This document shows, piece after piece, positions 6,291 through 12,196 of a stretch of DNA of 12,196 bases. This DNA is from Alistipes sp. (GTDB lineage Bacteria > Bacteroidota > Bacteroidia > Bacteroidales > Rikenellaceae): assembly GCA_022511355.1 (NCBI GenBank), contig JAFLRS010000046.1, forward strand, positions 1 to 12,196, written 5' to 3'. The notes below the pieces were generated by a model. The model was not told where the DNA came from and ran no database searches. It saw nothing but the letters and a program-made list of their open reading frames with translations. Numbering within the stretch: position 1 is the stretch's first letter; each line of letters starts with the position of its first letter. The translations under genes were made by a program, and so were the position numbers.

Positions 6291-8405
6291 ATGAGAGATT
6301 TCCTCGACAACGGCGTACAGTATGTTCCGGGCGTGGGCGAAATGCGCGCACGGCTCCTCGAAAAGGAGCTGCGCATAGTCACCATGCGCGACTTGCTGTG
6401 GCACTTCCCGTACCGCTACATCGACCGCACAAGAGTCTACCGCATAGGCGACATCGACGAAAATCCCGGCGCCGCTTACGTGCAGTTTCGGGCACGCGTG
6501 ACGGGTACGGCATTCGCCGGTGCGGGCCGCAAACGCCGATTTACGGTCTTCGTCTCCGACCCGACGGGTTCGGCCGAACTCGTGTGGTTCAACAGCGCAA
6601 AATGGATTGAAAAAAGCATCGAGGTCGGACGCGAATATATGGTCTTCGGCAAACCTTCGTTCTTCCGCGGCGAACTCTCGGTCATACACCCCGAAATCGA
6701 AAATATGGAAAAGGCCCTCTCGCGCAAGGTCGAAAGCGGTTTGCAGGGCATATACTCCACCACCGAAAAACTCTCCAACTCGCTCGGCACCAAAGGGTTC
6801 TACAATATAATTCTCAATTTGTGGCACACGGCCGCCGACAAAATCGAAGAGACGCTGCCCGAAGAAATCATGCACCGTTACGGACTGATTCCTCTGCGCG
6901 AAGCTCTCTACAACATCCATTTTCCGCAGTCGCCCGAACTGCTGCGGCAGGCGCAGTACCGACTCAAATTCGATGAACTTTTAGGCATTCAGCTCAACAT
7001 ACAGTCGCAGCGCACTTCGCGCATGAGCCGCCGCGACGGATTTCTGTTCAACCGCGTGGGCGGACTCTTTTCGAAATTCTACAACGAAAAACTCCCCTTC
7101 CCGCTGACAGAAGCCCAAAAACGCGTGGTAAAGGAGATTCGCGGCGACACGGTGTCGGGATTTCAGATGAACCGTCTGCTGCAGGGCGACGTGGGAAGCG
7201 GCAAGACGGTAGTGGCGCTGCTCTCGATGCTGCTGGCCGCCGACAACGGTTTTCAAGCCTGCATGATGGCTCCCACCGAGATTCTGGCCCGTCAGCACTT
7301 CGCCACCATAAAGCGGATGACCGAAGGTCTCGGAGTGAATGTGGCCATACTGACCGGAGCCTCCAAAGCCCGCGAACGCAATGCCTCGATGGAGGGTGCC
7401 GCCGACGGTTCGGTACACATTCTGATAGGAACCCATGCACTGATAGAGGATTCGGTGCGCTTCGCCAATCTGGGATTCGTCGTGATAGACGAACAGCACC
7501 GTTTCGGAGTGGAGCAGCGGGCACGTATGTGGACCAAGAATCTGCAACCGCCGCACATCCTCGTAATGACCGCCACACCCATTCCGCGAACCCTCGCCAT
7601 GACCCTCTACGGCGACCTCGACGTATCGGTAATCGACCAACTGCCCCCAGGACGAAAACCGATAAAAACGGTGCATTATTACGATTCGGCACGTCTGCGC
7701 CTCTTCGGATTCATGCGCAAACAGATTGCCGAAGGCCGTCAGGTGTATGTGGTATACCCGCTCATCCGCGAATCGGAAAGCATGGACTACAAAGACCTTA
7801 CCGACGGCTTCGAAGCCCTTTCGCGCGACTTTCCGCTGCCCGAATACCGCGTCGCGGTGTGCCACGGACAGATGAAACCCGAAGACAAAGAGGAGTCGAT
7901 GCGTCAGTTCAAGAATGGCGAAGCCGACATACTGGTGGCCACCTCGGTAATCGAGGTGGGAGTGGACGTCCCCAACGCCACGGTGATGGTTATAGAGTCG
8001 GCCGAACGTTTCGGACTCTCGCAGCTGCATCAGCTGCGCGGACGCGTGGGCCGCGGCGGAGGTCAGTCCTACTGCATACTCATGTCGGGCGAAAAACTCT
8101 CGCGCGAAGCCCGTCAGCGTCTCGATGCCATGTGCGAAACCTCGGACGGATTCCGATTGGCCGAACTCGACCTCAAACTGCGAGGCGCGGGCGACATCAA
8201 CGGCACCCTCCAGAGCGGAACCCCCTTCGACCTGAAAATCGCCAACCCCACGCTCGACACGCAGATTCTGCAAACCACACAGCAGGCCGCAATCGACATC
8301 CTCGCCGGCGACCCGCAGCTCTCACGCAGCGAAAATGCAGGTCTGCTCCGGCTCAAAACACAATATTCGGGCGAAAAGAATACCGATTTTTCGATGATTT
8401 CGTGA
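6291..8405 (+). CDS. recG: ATP-dependent DNA helicase RecG
   Basis: RecG is a double-strand translocase that reverses stalled replication forks and processes Holliday and R-loop structures. The 704-residue protein starts with a wedge domain: YVPGVGEMRARLL (11-23) is the family's N-terminal helix-hairpin signature, followed by an OB-like fold around 60-140. The superfamily 2 motor has Walker A GDVGSGKT (299-306), APTEILARQH (328-337), Walker B DEQHRFGVEQR (400-410), TATPIPRTLAM (427-437), ATSVIEVGVDVPNA (550-563) and motif VI QLRGRVGR (581-588). The C-terminal RecG motif RGAGDINGTLQSG (631-643) differs slightly from the common RGPGDLLGTRQSG form. An in-frame ATG at 6237 would add 18 residues, but the -7 box lies inside that stretch and homologues begin at the wedge helix, so ATG 6291 is chosen. 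No accessory gene for recombination is adjacent. Confidence 0.97.
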   Translation: MRDFLDNGVQYVPGVGEMRARLLEKELRIVTMRDLLWHFPYRYIDRTRVYRIGDIDENPGAAYVQFRARVTGTAFAGAGRKRRFTVFVSDPTGSAELVWFNSAKWIEKSIEVGREYMVFGKPSFFRGELSVIHPEIENMEKALSRKVESGLQGIYSTTEKLSNSLGTKGFYNIILNLWHTAADKIEETLPEEIMHRYGLIPLREALYNIHFPQSPELLRQAQYRLKFDELLGIQLNIQSQRTSRMSRRDGFLFNRVGGLFSKFYNEKLPFPLTEAQKRVVKEIRGDTVSGFQMNRLLQGDVGSGKTVVALLSMLLAADNGFQACMMAPTEILARQHFATIKRMTEGLGVNVAILTGASKARERNASMEGAADGSVHILIGTHALIEDSVRFANLGFVVIDEQHRFGVEQRARMWTKNLQPPHILVMTATPIPRTLAMTLYGDLDVSVIDQLPPGRKPIKTVHYYDSARLRLFGFMRKQIAEGRQVYVVYPLIRESESMDYKDLTDGFEALSRDFPLPEYRVAVCHGQMKPEDKEESMRQFKNGEADILVATSVIEVGVDVPNATVMVIESAERFGLSQLHQLRGRVGRGGGQSYCILMSGEKLSREARQRLDAMCETSDGFRLAELDLKLRGAGDINGTLQSGTPFDLKIANPTLDTQILQTTQQAAIDILAGDPQLSRSENAGLLRLKTQYSGEKNTDFSMIS

Positions 8406-8453
8406 TTTTTGTACAATAATTGAAAAAAACTCCGTTTTACATATAAACGATTT

Positions 8454-9257
8454 ATGGTAAAGCGAATAATTGCATCGGCATGGTGCGTGCTGACAACCGC
8501 CGCACTCTACGCACAAATCTACACTCCGGGCGAAGAACTCCACTATCGCGTGAGCTATCGGGCCAAACTCTTCCCCAATACCGAAGTGGCGACGGTGGAT
8601 GTGGTCACCGCAACCGACTCGTCGCAGGAACGCGAACTCTATACCGTCACCGGAAGCGGCAGAACTCTGCCCGCATTCCGCCTGTTCTTCAACATCGATG
8701 ACGTCTACAAGGTGTGGGTGGACCCCGAAACGCTGCGTTCGCTCCGATTCGAAGGCGATATCCACGAGGGACGCTACACATTCCGGAACCGATACGATTA
8801 CGATTGGGACAATATGCAGGTGCATACGTGGTGGCGCAAACGCGAAAACGAACCCAAAACCAAAACCATGAACATAAGCGAAAACGGAATGGATGCCGTG
8901 TCGCTGTACTTCAATCTGCGCAGCATCGACGCCGAAACCCTCTGCGAGGGCGACTGCCGCCAACTCGAAATGGTTCTCGAAGATACGGTCCGCACTCTCA
9001 ACTTCCGCTTCCTCGGACGCGAAGTCAAAAAAATCCCCAAACAGGGCTACTTCAACACCCTCAAATTCGCCTGCCAGATAGGCACCTCCGACGGATACTC
9101 CTTCACCGACGGCACCGAATTCACGGTGTGGATCAGCGACGACCGCAACAAATTCCCGCTCTATATGGAATCGCCCATACGCGTGGGGTCGATATGCGCC
9201 TATATTTCATCCTTTTCGGGACTGAAATATCCGCTCGAATGCAAAACCGAACGATAA
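8454..9257 (+). CDS. Secreted DUF3108-family protein
   Basis: This is a 267-residue exported protein of unknown function. Residues 1-21 form a signal peptide (two basic residues, a hydrophobic core, then ALYA before Gln22), so it should reach the periplasm or outer membrane; there is no lipobox cysteine. The mature part opens with YTPGEELHYRVSYRAKLFPNTEVATVDV, the DUF3108 start in which a beta-rich domain begins just after the signal sequence. DDVYKVWVDPETLRSLRFEGDIHEG and the later FTVWISDDRNKFPLYMESPIRVGSICAYISSF, which resembles the family's closing strands, support this. It lies 48 bases after recG, so it could be read from the recG promoter or its own; GATTTTTG at 8404-8411 is only a near match to the -7 consensus. 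Its neighbour downstream is another envelope protein. The DUF3108 call is from pattern memory; no enzymatic residues are recognised. Confidence 0.8.
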   Translation: MVKRIIASAWCVLTTAALYAQIYTPGEELHYRVSYRAKLFPNTEVATVDVVTATDSSQERELYTVTGSGRTLPAFRLFFNIDDVYKVWVDPETLRSLRFEGDIHEGRYTFRNRYDYDWDNMQVHTWWRKRENEPKTKTMNISENGMDAVSLYFNLRSIDAETLCEGDCRQLEMVLEDTVRTLNFRFLGREVKKIPKQGYFNTLKFACQIGTSDGYSFTDGTEFTVWISDDRNKFPLYMESPIRVGSICAYISSFSGLKYPLECKTER

Positions 9258-9263
9258 AAATCC

Positions 9264-9271
9264 TATCTTTG
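9264..9271 (+). promoter_or_regulatory. -7 promoter element of the coiled-coil and ygiQ genes (TATCTTTG)
   Basis: TATCTTTG matches the Bacteroidetes -7 consensus and sits in the 20-base gap after the DUF3108 stop codon. It ends 6 bases before the first ATG (9278) and 18 bases before an alternative ATG (9290). Transcription would therefore start at about the first ATG. No -33 TTG is evident. Confidence 0.65.
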
Positions 9272-9277
9272 CAAAAA

Positions 9278-10207
9278 ATGTACAACCCTATGGAAGAGAA
9301 AAACTACGGCTACACCCCCGAAAACGACTACGATGACGATTATGCAACCGATATGCGCAAATCGCTGCGCGGCTACAAAATCGTAATCTGCATCCTCGCC
9401 GTCATACTGGCGGCAATCTCGGTACTCTACTACAACATCAACCGGCAGCAGCAGCGCGACTATCAGCTGCTCGAAGTCGAACGCGACGAAATCAAAAACG
9501 ATTTGGGACAGCTTATCGACGAATACGACAACCTGCGGATTCAGAACGACACCATCGCGGCCAACCTCGAACGCGCCAACGAAATGCTCGAACAACTCAA
9601 ACGCGAACGACGCTTCAACTACGCAAAACTCAAAGAGTATGAAAAAGAGGTGGGCACTCTGCGTTCGGTCATGAAGACCTATCTGCGGCAAATCGACTCG
9701 CTCAACAGCCTCAACAAAAAACTTATCGACGAAAACGTCTCCTACCGCAAAGAAATTTCATCGGTAACCCTCCGCGCGGAACTCGCCGAAGAAAAAGCCA
9801 CCGAACTCGACAACAAAGTGCGTCAGGGTTCCATCCTCCGCGCCCGCGACATAACTCTCGTACCTATCAACAAGAACAACAAAGCCGTATCGAGAGTCAA
9901 TCGCGCAACCATACTCCGCGCCGACTTTACGCTCGCAGCCAACGAACTCGCCGCTACAGGCAACCGTGAAATATATCTGCGCGTAACGGCCCCCGACGGC
10001 TATGTCCTCGCCACCGAAGAGACCACCTCGTTCACCTTCGAAGGCGGAACGCTTCCCTATTCGGCATCGCGTTCGGTCGATTACCAAAACGAAGACATCG
10101 ACGTGAGCATCTACTACAACGGCAGCGGATTCACCGCCGGAACCTACACCGTGCAAATCTATTCCGACGGTTATCTTATCGGGTCGGCCGAGGTGCCTCT
10201 CAAGTAA
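9278..10207 (+). CDS. Single-pass membrane protein with coiled coil and C-terminal beta domain
   Basis: This 309-residue protein has an acidic N-terminal tail rich in Asp, Glu and Tyr (about 5-25) and one membrane helix at about 34-52. A long coiled coil rich in Glu, Lys, Leu and Asn follows at about 56-183, and a C-terminal domain (about 186-309) is predicted beta-rich from its alternating pattern. The C-terminal part contains LRARDITLVPINKNNKAVSR and APDGYVLATEE and ends on short strands like a small beta sandwich. The most likely topology is cytoplasmic tail and periplasmic coiled coil. Similar proteins are common hypothetical proteins in Bacteroidota, often labelled SMC-like only because of the coiled coil; no ATPase motif is present. 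The start could be ATG 9278 or ATG 9290; the -7 box at 9264-9271 makes 9278 almost leaderless. Its stop overlaps the ygiQ start by one base (TAATG). Function unknown; a structural or scaffold role in the envelope is only a guess. Confidence 0.82.
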   Translation: MYNPMEEKNYGYTPENDYDDDYATDMRKSLRGYKIVICILAVILAAISVLYYNINRQQQRDYQLLEVERDEIKNDLGQLIDEYDNLRIQNDTIAANLERANEMLEQLKRERRFNYAKLKEYEKEVGTLRSVMKTYLRQIDSLNSLNKKLIDENVSYRKEISSVTLRAELAEEKATELDNKVRQGSILRARDITLVPINKNNKAVSRVNRATILRADFTLAANELAATGNREIYLRVTAPDGYVLATEETTSFTFEGGTLPYSASRSVDYQNEDIDVSIYYNGSGFTAGTYTVQIYSDGYLIGSAEVPLK

Positions 10208-11913
10208 TGTTCCTGCCCACTACAAAAAAAGAGCTCGAGCGGTTGGGATGGGAGTGTGCGGATGTCATTCTCTTTACGGGTGACGCCTACATCGACCATC
10301 CTTCGTTCGGTTCGGCGGTGGTGGGACGTCTGCTCGAGGCCGAAGGTCTGCGCGTGGCGGTGGTGCCCCAGCCCAACTGGCGCGACGATTTGCGCGACTT
10401 CACCAAACTGGGCGCTCCGCGGCTCTTCTTCGGAGTCTCGGCCGGAGCCATGGACTCGATGGTCAATCACTATACCGCCAATCTGAGGCTGCGCAGCAAC
10501 GACGCCTATACCGCAGGCGGAGCTGCGGGCTTCAGACCCGACCGCGCCGTAACGGTCTACACCCGCATACTCAAACAACTCTATCCCCATGTGCCGGTGG
10601 TCATAGGAGGCATCGAGGCTTCGCTGCGCCGACTTACCCACTACGACTACTGGAGCGATTCGCTGCGCCCCTCGATTCTCGTCGAAAGCGGCGCCGATCT
10701 GCTCGCCTACGGCATGGGCGAACGCACGATTCCCGAAATAGCACGCACGGTCCGCAACGGAAATTTCAACATGAAACTGCTGCGCCGACTCAAACAGGTG
10801 GCCTTCACGGCCGACGCGCAGTATGTCTCGAAAATCGAAAACAAAATAGAACTGCACTCCTACGAAGAGTGTATGAAAAGCGATGCCGCCTTTGCGGCCA
10901 ACTTCGTCGAGGAGGAGACCCAAAGCAATCTGATGTCGCCCGAATCGGTTCTCGTGGAGCGCACCGGTGACAAATACGTGGTGGTGAACCCCGCACACGA
11001 ACCCCTTTCCTCCGAAGAACTCGACCGGGCATTCGCTCTCCCCTACGAACGCGCACCTCATCCGCGTTATCGCGGCCGCGGCGACATTCCCGCATGGGAG
11101 ATGATTAAAAATTCGGTCAATATCCACCGCGGATGCTTCGGCGGCTGCGCATTCTGCACAATCTCGGCGCATCAGGGCAAATTCATAACCTCGCGCAGCG
11201 AAAAATCGATTCTCGACGAAATCGAAACCCTCGCACGCAGCGACGGTTTCAAAGGCTTCATCTCGGATGTGGGAGGACCCTCGGCCAATATGTACGGAAT
11301 GCACGGACGCAACATCGAAGCCTGCCGCAAATGCCGACGGCCGTCGTGTCTGCACCCCGAAATGTGCCCCAATCTCGACAATTCGCACGACCGTCTGCTC
11401 GACCTCTACGAGAAAATCCGCGCCGTGCCGCGACTCAAAAAAGCCTTCATAGGCAGCGGCATTCGTTACGACCTCTTCGACGGACCGCGCTATCTGCAAA
11501 CCGTGGTGAAGCATCACACCTCGGGCCGTCTGAAGGTGGCGCCCGAACACACCGAAGAACGGGTTCTGCAACTTATGCGCAAACCGCCGTTCGGAATGTT
11601 CGAGCGTCTGAACACCCAGTTCCGCGAAGCGTGCCGGCGCGAAGGATTGAACTATCAGCTGATACCATACTTCATATCGTCGCATCCGGGCTGCACCGAA
11701 CGCGATATGCAGGCCCTCTCGCAAAAGGTGCTGGGACGTCTCAACTTCACGCTCGAACAGGTTCAGGACCTCACGCCCACACCCATGACTCTGTCGTCGG
11801 TGATGTTCCGCACGGGACGCGACCCCTATACGGGCGAAAAACTCTTCGTGGCTCGCCGGCAGGAGGACAAAAAACGGCAGAAAGCGTGGTTCTTCAGGAA
11901 GAAACCCCGCTGA
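10207..11913 (+). CDS. ygiQ: YgiQ-family radical SAM protein
   Basis: This 568-residue iron-sulfur protein belongs to the widely conserved YgiQ group of radical SAM enzymes, whose reaction is unknown. An N-terminal segment (about 1-290) includes FTGDAYIDHPSFG (23-35), FGVSAGAMDSMVNHYTA (75-91) and GGIEASLRRLTHYDYWSD (134-151), all YgiQ hallmarks. The radical SAM cluster motif is RGCFGGCAFCTI (308-319), a CxxxCxxC with Cys310, Cys314 and Cys317. A second cysteine group, CRKCRRPSCLHPEMC (373-387), follows and is also typical of the family. VAPEHTEERVLQLMRKP (444-460) and DLTPTPMTLSSVMFRTG (521-537) complete the barrel. The C terminus ends in a basic tail and lacks the longer extension of some members. 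It is translationally linked to the coiled-coil gene through TAATG, so both probably share one message. Family assignment is secure; substrate is not known. Confidence 0.94.
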   Translation: MFLPTTKKELERLGWECADVILFTGDAYIDHPSFGSAVVGRLLEAEGLRVAVVPQPNWRDDLRDFTKLGAPRLFFGVSAGAMDSMVNHYTANLRLRSNDAYTAGGAAGFRPDRAVTVYTRILKQLYPHVPVVIGGIEASLRRLTHYDYWSDSLRPSILVESGADLLAYGMGERTIPEIARTVRNGNFNMKLLRRLKQVAFTADAQYVSKIENKIELHSYEECMKSDAAFAANFVEEETQSNLMSPESVLVERTGDKYVVVNPAHEPLSSEELDRAFALPYERAPHPRYRGRGDIPAWEMIKNSVNIHRGCFGGCAFCTISAHQGKFITSRSEKSILDEIETLARSDGFKGFISDVGGPSANMYGMHGRNIEACRKCRRPSCLHPEMCPNLDNSHDRLLDLYEKIRAVPRLKKAFIGSGIRYDLFDGPRYLQTVVKHHTSGRLKVAPEHTEERVLQLMRKPPFGMFERLNTQFREACRREGLNYQLIPYFISSHPGCTERDMQALSQKVLGRLNFTLEQVQDLTPTPMTLSSVMFRTGRDPYTGEKLFVARRQEDKKRQKAWFFRKKPR

Positions 11914-11961
11914 CCGCAGCCTCAAGATTTCGAAAAGTGTAACAATTAAACGACTTTTTAC

Positions 11962-11969
11962 TATTTTTG
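11962..11969 (+). promoter_or_regulatory. First of two tandem -7 elements upstream of moxR (TATTTTTG)
   Basis: TATTTTTG matches TAnnTTTG and lies in an AT-rich stretch 49-56 bases after the ygiQ stop. It is 24 bases before the mini-ORF ATG at 11994 and 96 bases before the moxR ATG. A second match follows 3 bases later, so this could be the upper of two overlapping promoters. Confidence 0.5.
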
Positions 11970-11972
11970 CAA

Positions 11973-11980
11973 TATATTTG
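11973..11980 (+). promoter_or_regulatory. Second of two tandem -7 elements upstream of moxR (TATATTTG)
   Basis: TATATTTG matches TAnnTTTG, shifted 11 bases (about one helical turn) from the first copy. Transcription from it would begin close to the mini-ORF start codon and leave a leader of roughly 75-80 bases before moxR. Immediately after it lies TTGCGCATTGCGC, two TTGCGC repeats one base apart that also form a short palindrome (11980-11990). Confidence 0.5.
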
Positions 11981-11993
11981 CGCATTGCGCGTT

Positions 11994-12056
11994 ATGACGA
12001 ATGTCACGCCCGTGCGCGACAGCAAACGCAGAGCAAAGAAGAAAAAAATCAAATAA
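11994..12056 (+). CDS. Possible 20-residue basic mini-ORF in the moxR leader
   Basis: An ATG-to-TAA frame of 20 codons encodes a peptide whose second half is almost all Lys and Arg (SKRRAKKKKIK at its end). It starts 13 bases after a -7 element and stops 9 bases before the moxR ATG, so it occupies most of the presumed moxR leader. The placement fits a leader peptide or small protein made just ahead of moxR. However, a frame this short can occur by chance, and the A-rich 3' half would give lysines in any such frame. I recognise no family. Whether it is translated cannot be decided from this window. Confidence 0.3.
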   Translation: MTNVTPVRDSKRRAKKKKIK

Positions 12057-12065
12057 CGGAATAGA

Positions 12066-12196
12066 ATGGAAGTTGTAAACATCAAGGAACTCAACGAACG
12101 CATCGAACGCGAATCGGTATTCGTGGATACGCTGCGCAACGAAATGTCGAAGGTCATCGTGGGTCAGACGCATCTGGTCGATACGCTGCTCATAGG
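12066..12196 (+). CDS. MoxR-type AAA+ ATPase, 5' end only
   Basis: The first 43 codons of a MoxR-family ATPase are visible before the right edge. MoxR proteins are cytoplasmic hexameric ATPases that act as chaperone-like activators, and in Bacteroidota they usually head operons with DUF58 and von Willebrand (Bat) proteins of the cell envelope. The visible peptide begins MEVVNIKELNER, has a helical lead-in, and then reads EMSKVIVGQTHLVDTLLIG. This is the family's VIVGQ...LLIGLL stretch, just before the Walker A motif, which lies outside the window. ATG 12066 is preceded by an A-rich stretch with no Shine-Dalgarno sequence, normal for the phylum. Two tandem -7 elements and a mini-ORF lie upstream. 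The family is confident despite the short fragment; the downstream operon partners cannot be seen. Confidence 0.88.
   Translation, partial: MEVVNIKELNERIERESVFVDTLRNEMSKVIVGQTHLVDTLLI

Larger units (their letters stand above)
11914..12065. other. Intergenic region between ygiQ and moxR
   Basis: This 152-base gap is the largest in the window. Its first half is AT-rich and carries the two tandem -7 elements; its second half holds the 20-codon mini-ORF. I see no stem-loop followed by a T run that would terminate ygiQ transcription; the T-rich stretch at 11955-11968 has no good preceding stem. No repeat, tRNA or riboswitch-like fold is apparent. Confidence 0.7.

Noticed and set aside
6213..6920. 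A 236-codon in-frame extension upstream of ispG
   Set aside because: It runs antisense through the 5' part of recG and across both promoters. IspG homologues begin at the MTLSRYIRR start, so it is only an open frame.
6981..8273. A 430-codon open frame on the minus strand opposite recG
   Set aside because: The helicase motifs of recG are complete on the plus strand, and the antisense product has no recognisable feature.
8404..8411. GATTTTTG as a promoter element for the DUF3108 gene
   Set aside because: It has G instead of T at the first consensus position, overlaps the recG stop and has no -33 element, so it is only mentioned in the gene entry.
8433..8449. A small inverted repeat (CGTTT, 7-base loop, AAACG) between recG and the DUF3108 gene
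   Set aside because: A five-pair AT-rich stem without a following T run is too weak to call a terminator or operator.
10171..11985. A 604-codon open frame on the minus strand opposite ygiQ
   Set aside because: It covers ygiQ almost exactly and has low-complexity Arg, Gly, His and Phe composition with no family motif. It is a shadow of the codon bias in ygiQ.

Overview
The window looks like a housekeeping stretch of a Bacteroidales chromosome, most plausibly Alistipes or another Rikenellaceae. I infer this from the fairly high GC content, the absence of Shine-Dalgarno sequences, repeated copies of the Bacteroidetes -7 promoter element TAnnTTTG just upstream of genes, the plant-like 'long' form of IspG, and Bacteroidota-typical protein families. 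The genus is an inference; the phylum is well supported. I see no rRNA, tRNA, CRISPR array, insertion sequence, prophage or transfer signature, and base and codon use look uniform throughout.

Layout from left to right: (1) the 5' part of tgt (queuosine tRNA modification) on the minus strand, cut by the left edge. (2) Divergent from it, a compact plus-strand operon: a membrane-anchored family 2 glycosyltransferase, an ECF sigma factor overlapping its 3' end by 25 bases, and rsmG (16S rRNA G527 methylation) overlapping the sigma gene by ATGA. (3) A minus-strand operon read ispG, then a Stealth-family phosphotransferase, then a second family 2 glycosyltransferase. Its last stop codon directly abuts the rsmG stop with no intergenic base. 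(4) Divergent from ispG, a plus-strand series: recG, a secreted DUF3108 protein, a membrane-anchored coiled-coil protein, and a YgiQ-type radical SAM protein joined to the coiled-coil gene by TAATG. (5) A 152-base gap with two tandem -7 elements and a 20-codon basic mini-ORF, then the first 43 codons of a MoxR-type AAA+ ATPase cut by the right edge.

Functionally the window mixes translation maintenance (tgt, rsmG), replication-fork repair (recG), isoprenoid supply (ispG) and surface glycan building (two glycosyltransferases and the Stealth protein). IspG feeds the polyprenyl carrier on which surface glycans are assembled, so its operon with two glycan enzymes makes sense, although this link is inferred. 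Most promoters lie extremely close to their start codons; recG in particular looks leaderless or nearly so.

I did not find a clearly new multi-gene system. The points that deserve a second look are the ECF sigma factor without an adjacent anti-sigma gene, the shortened insertion domain of IspG, the near-leaderless promoters, the mini-ORF ahead of moxR, and the Bacteroidota-specific coiled-coil envelope protein.
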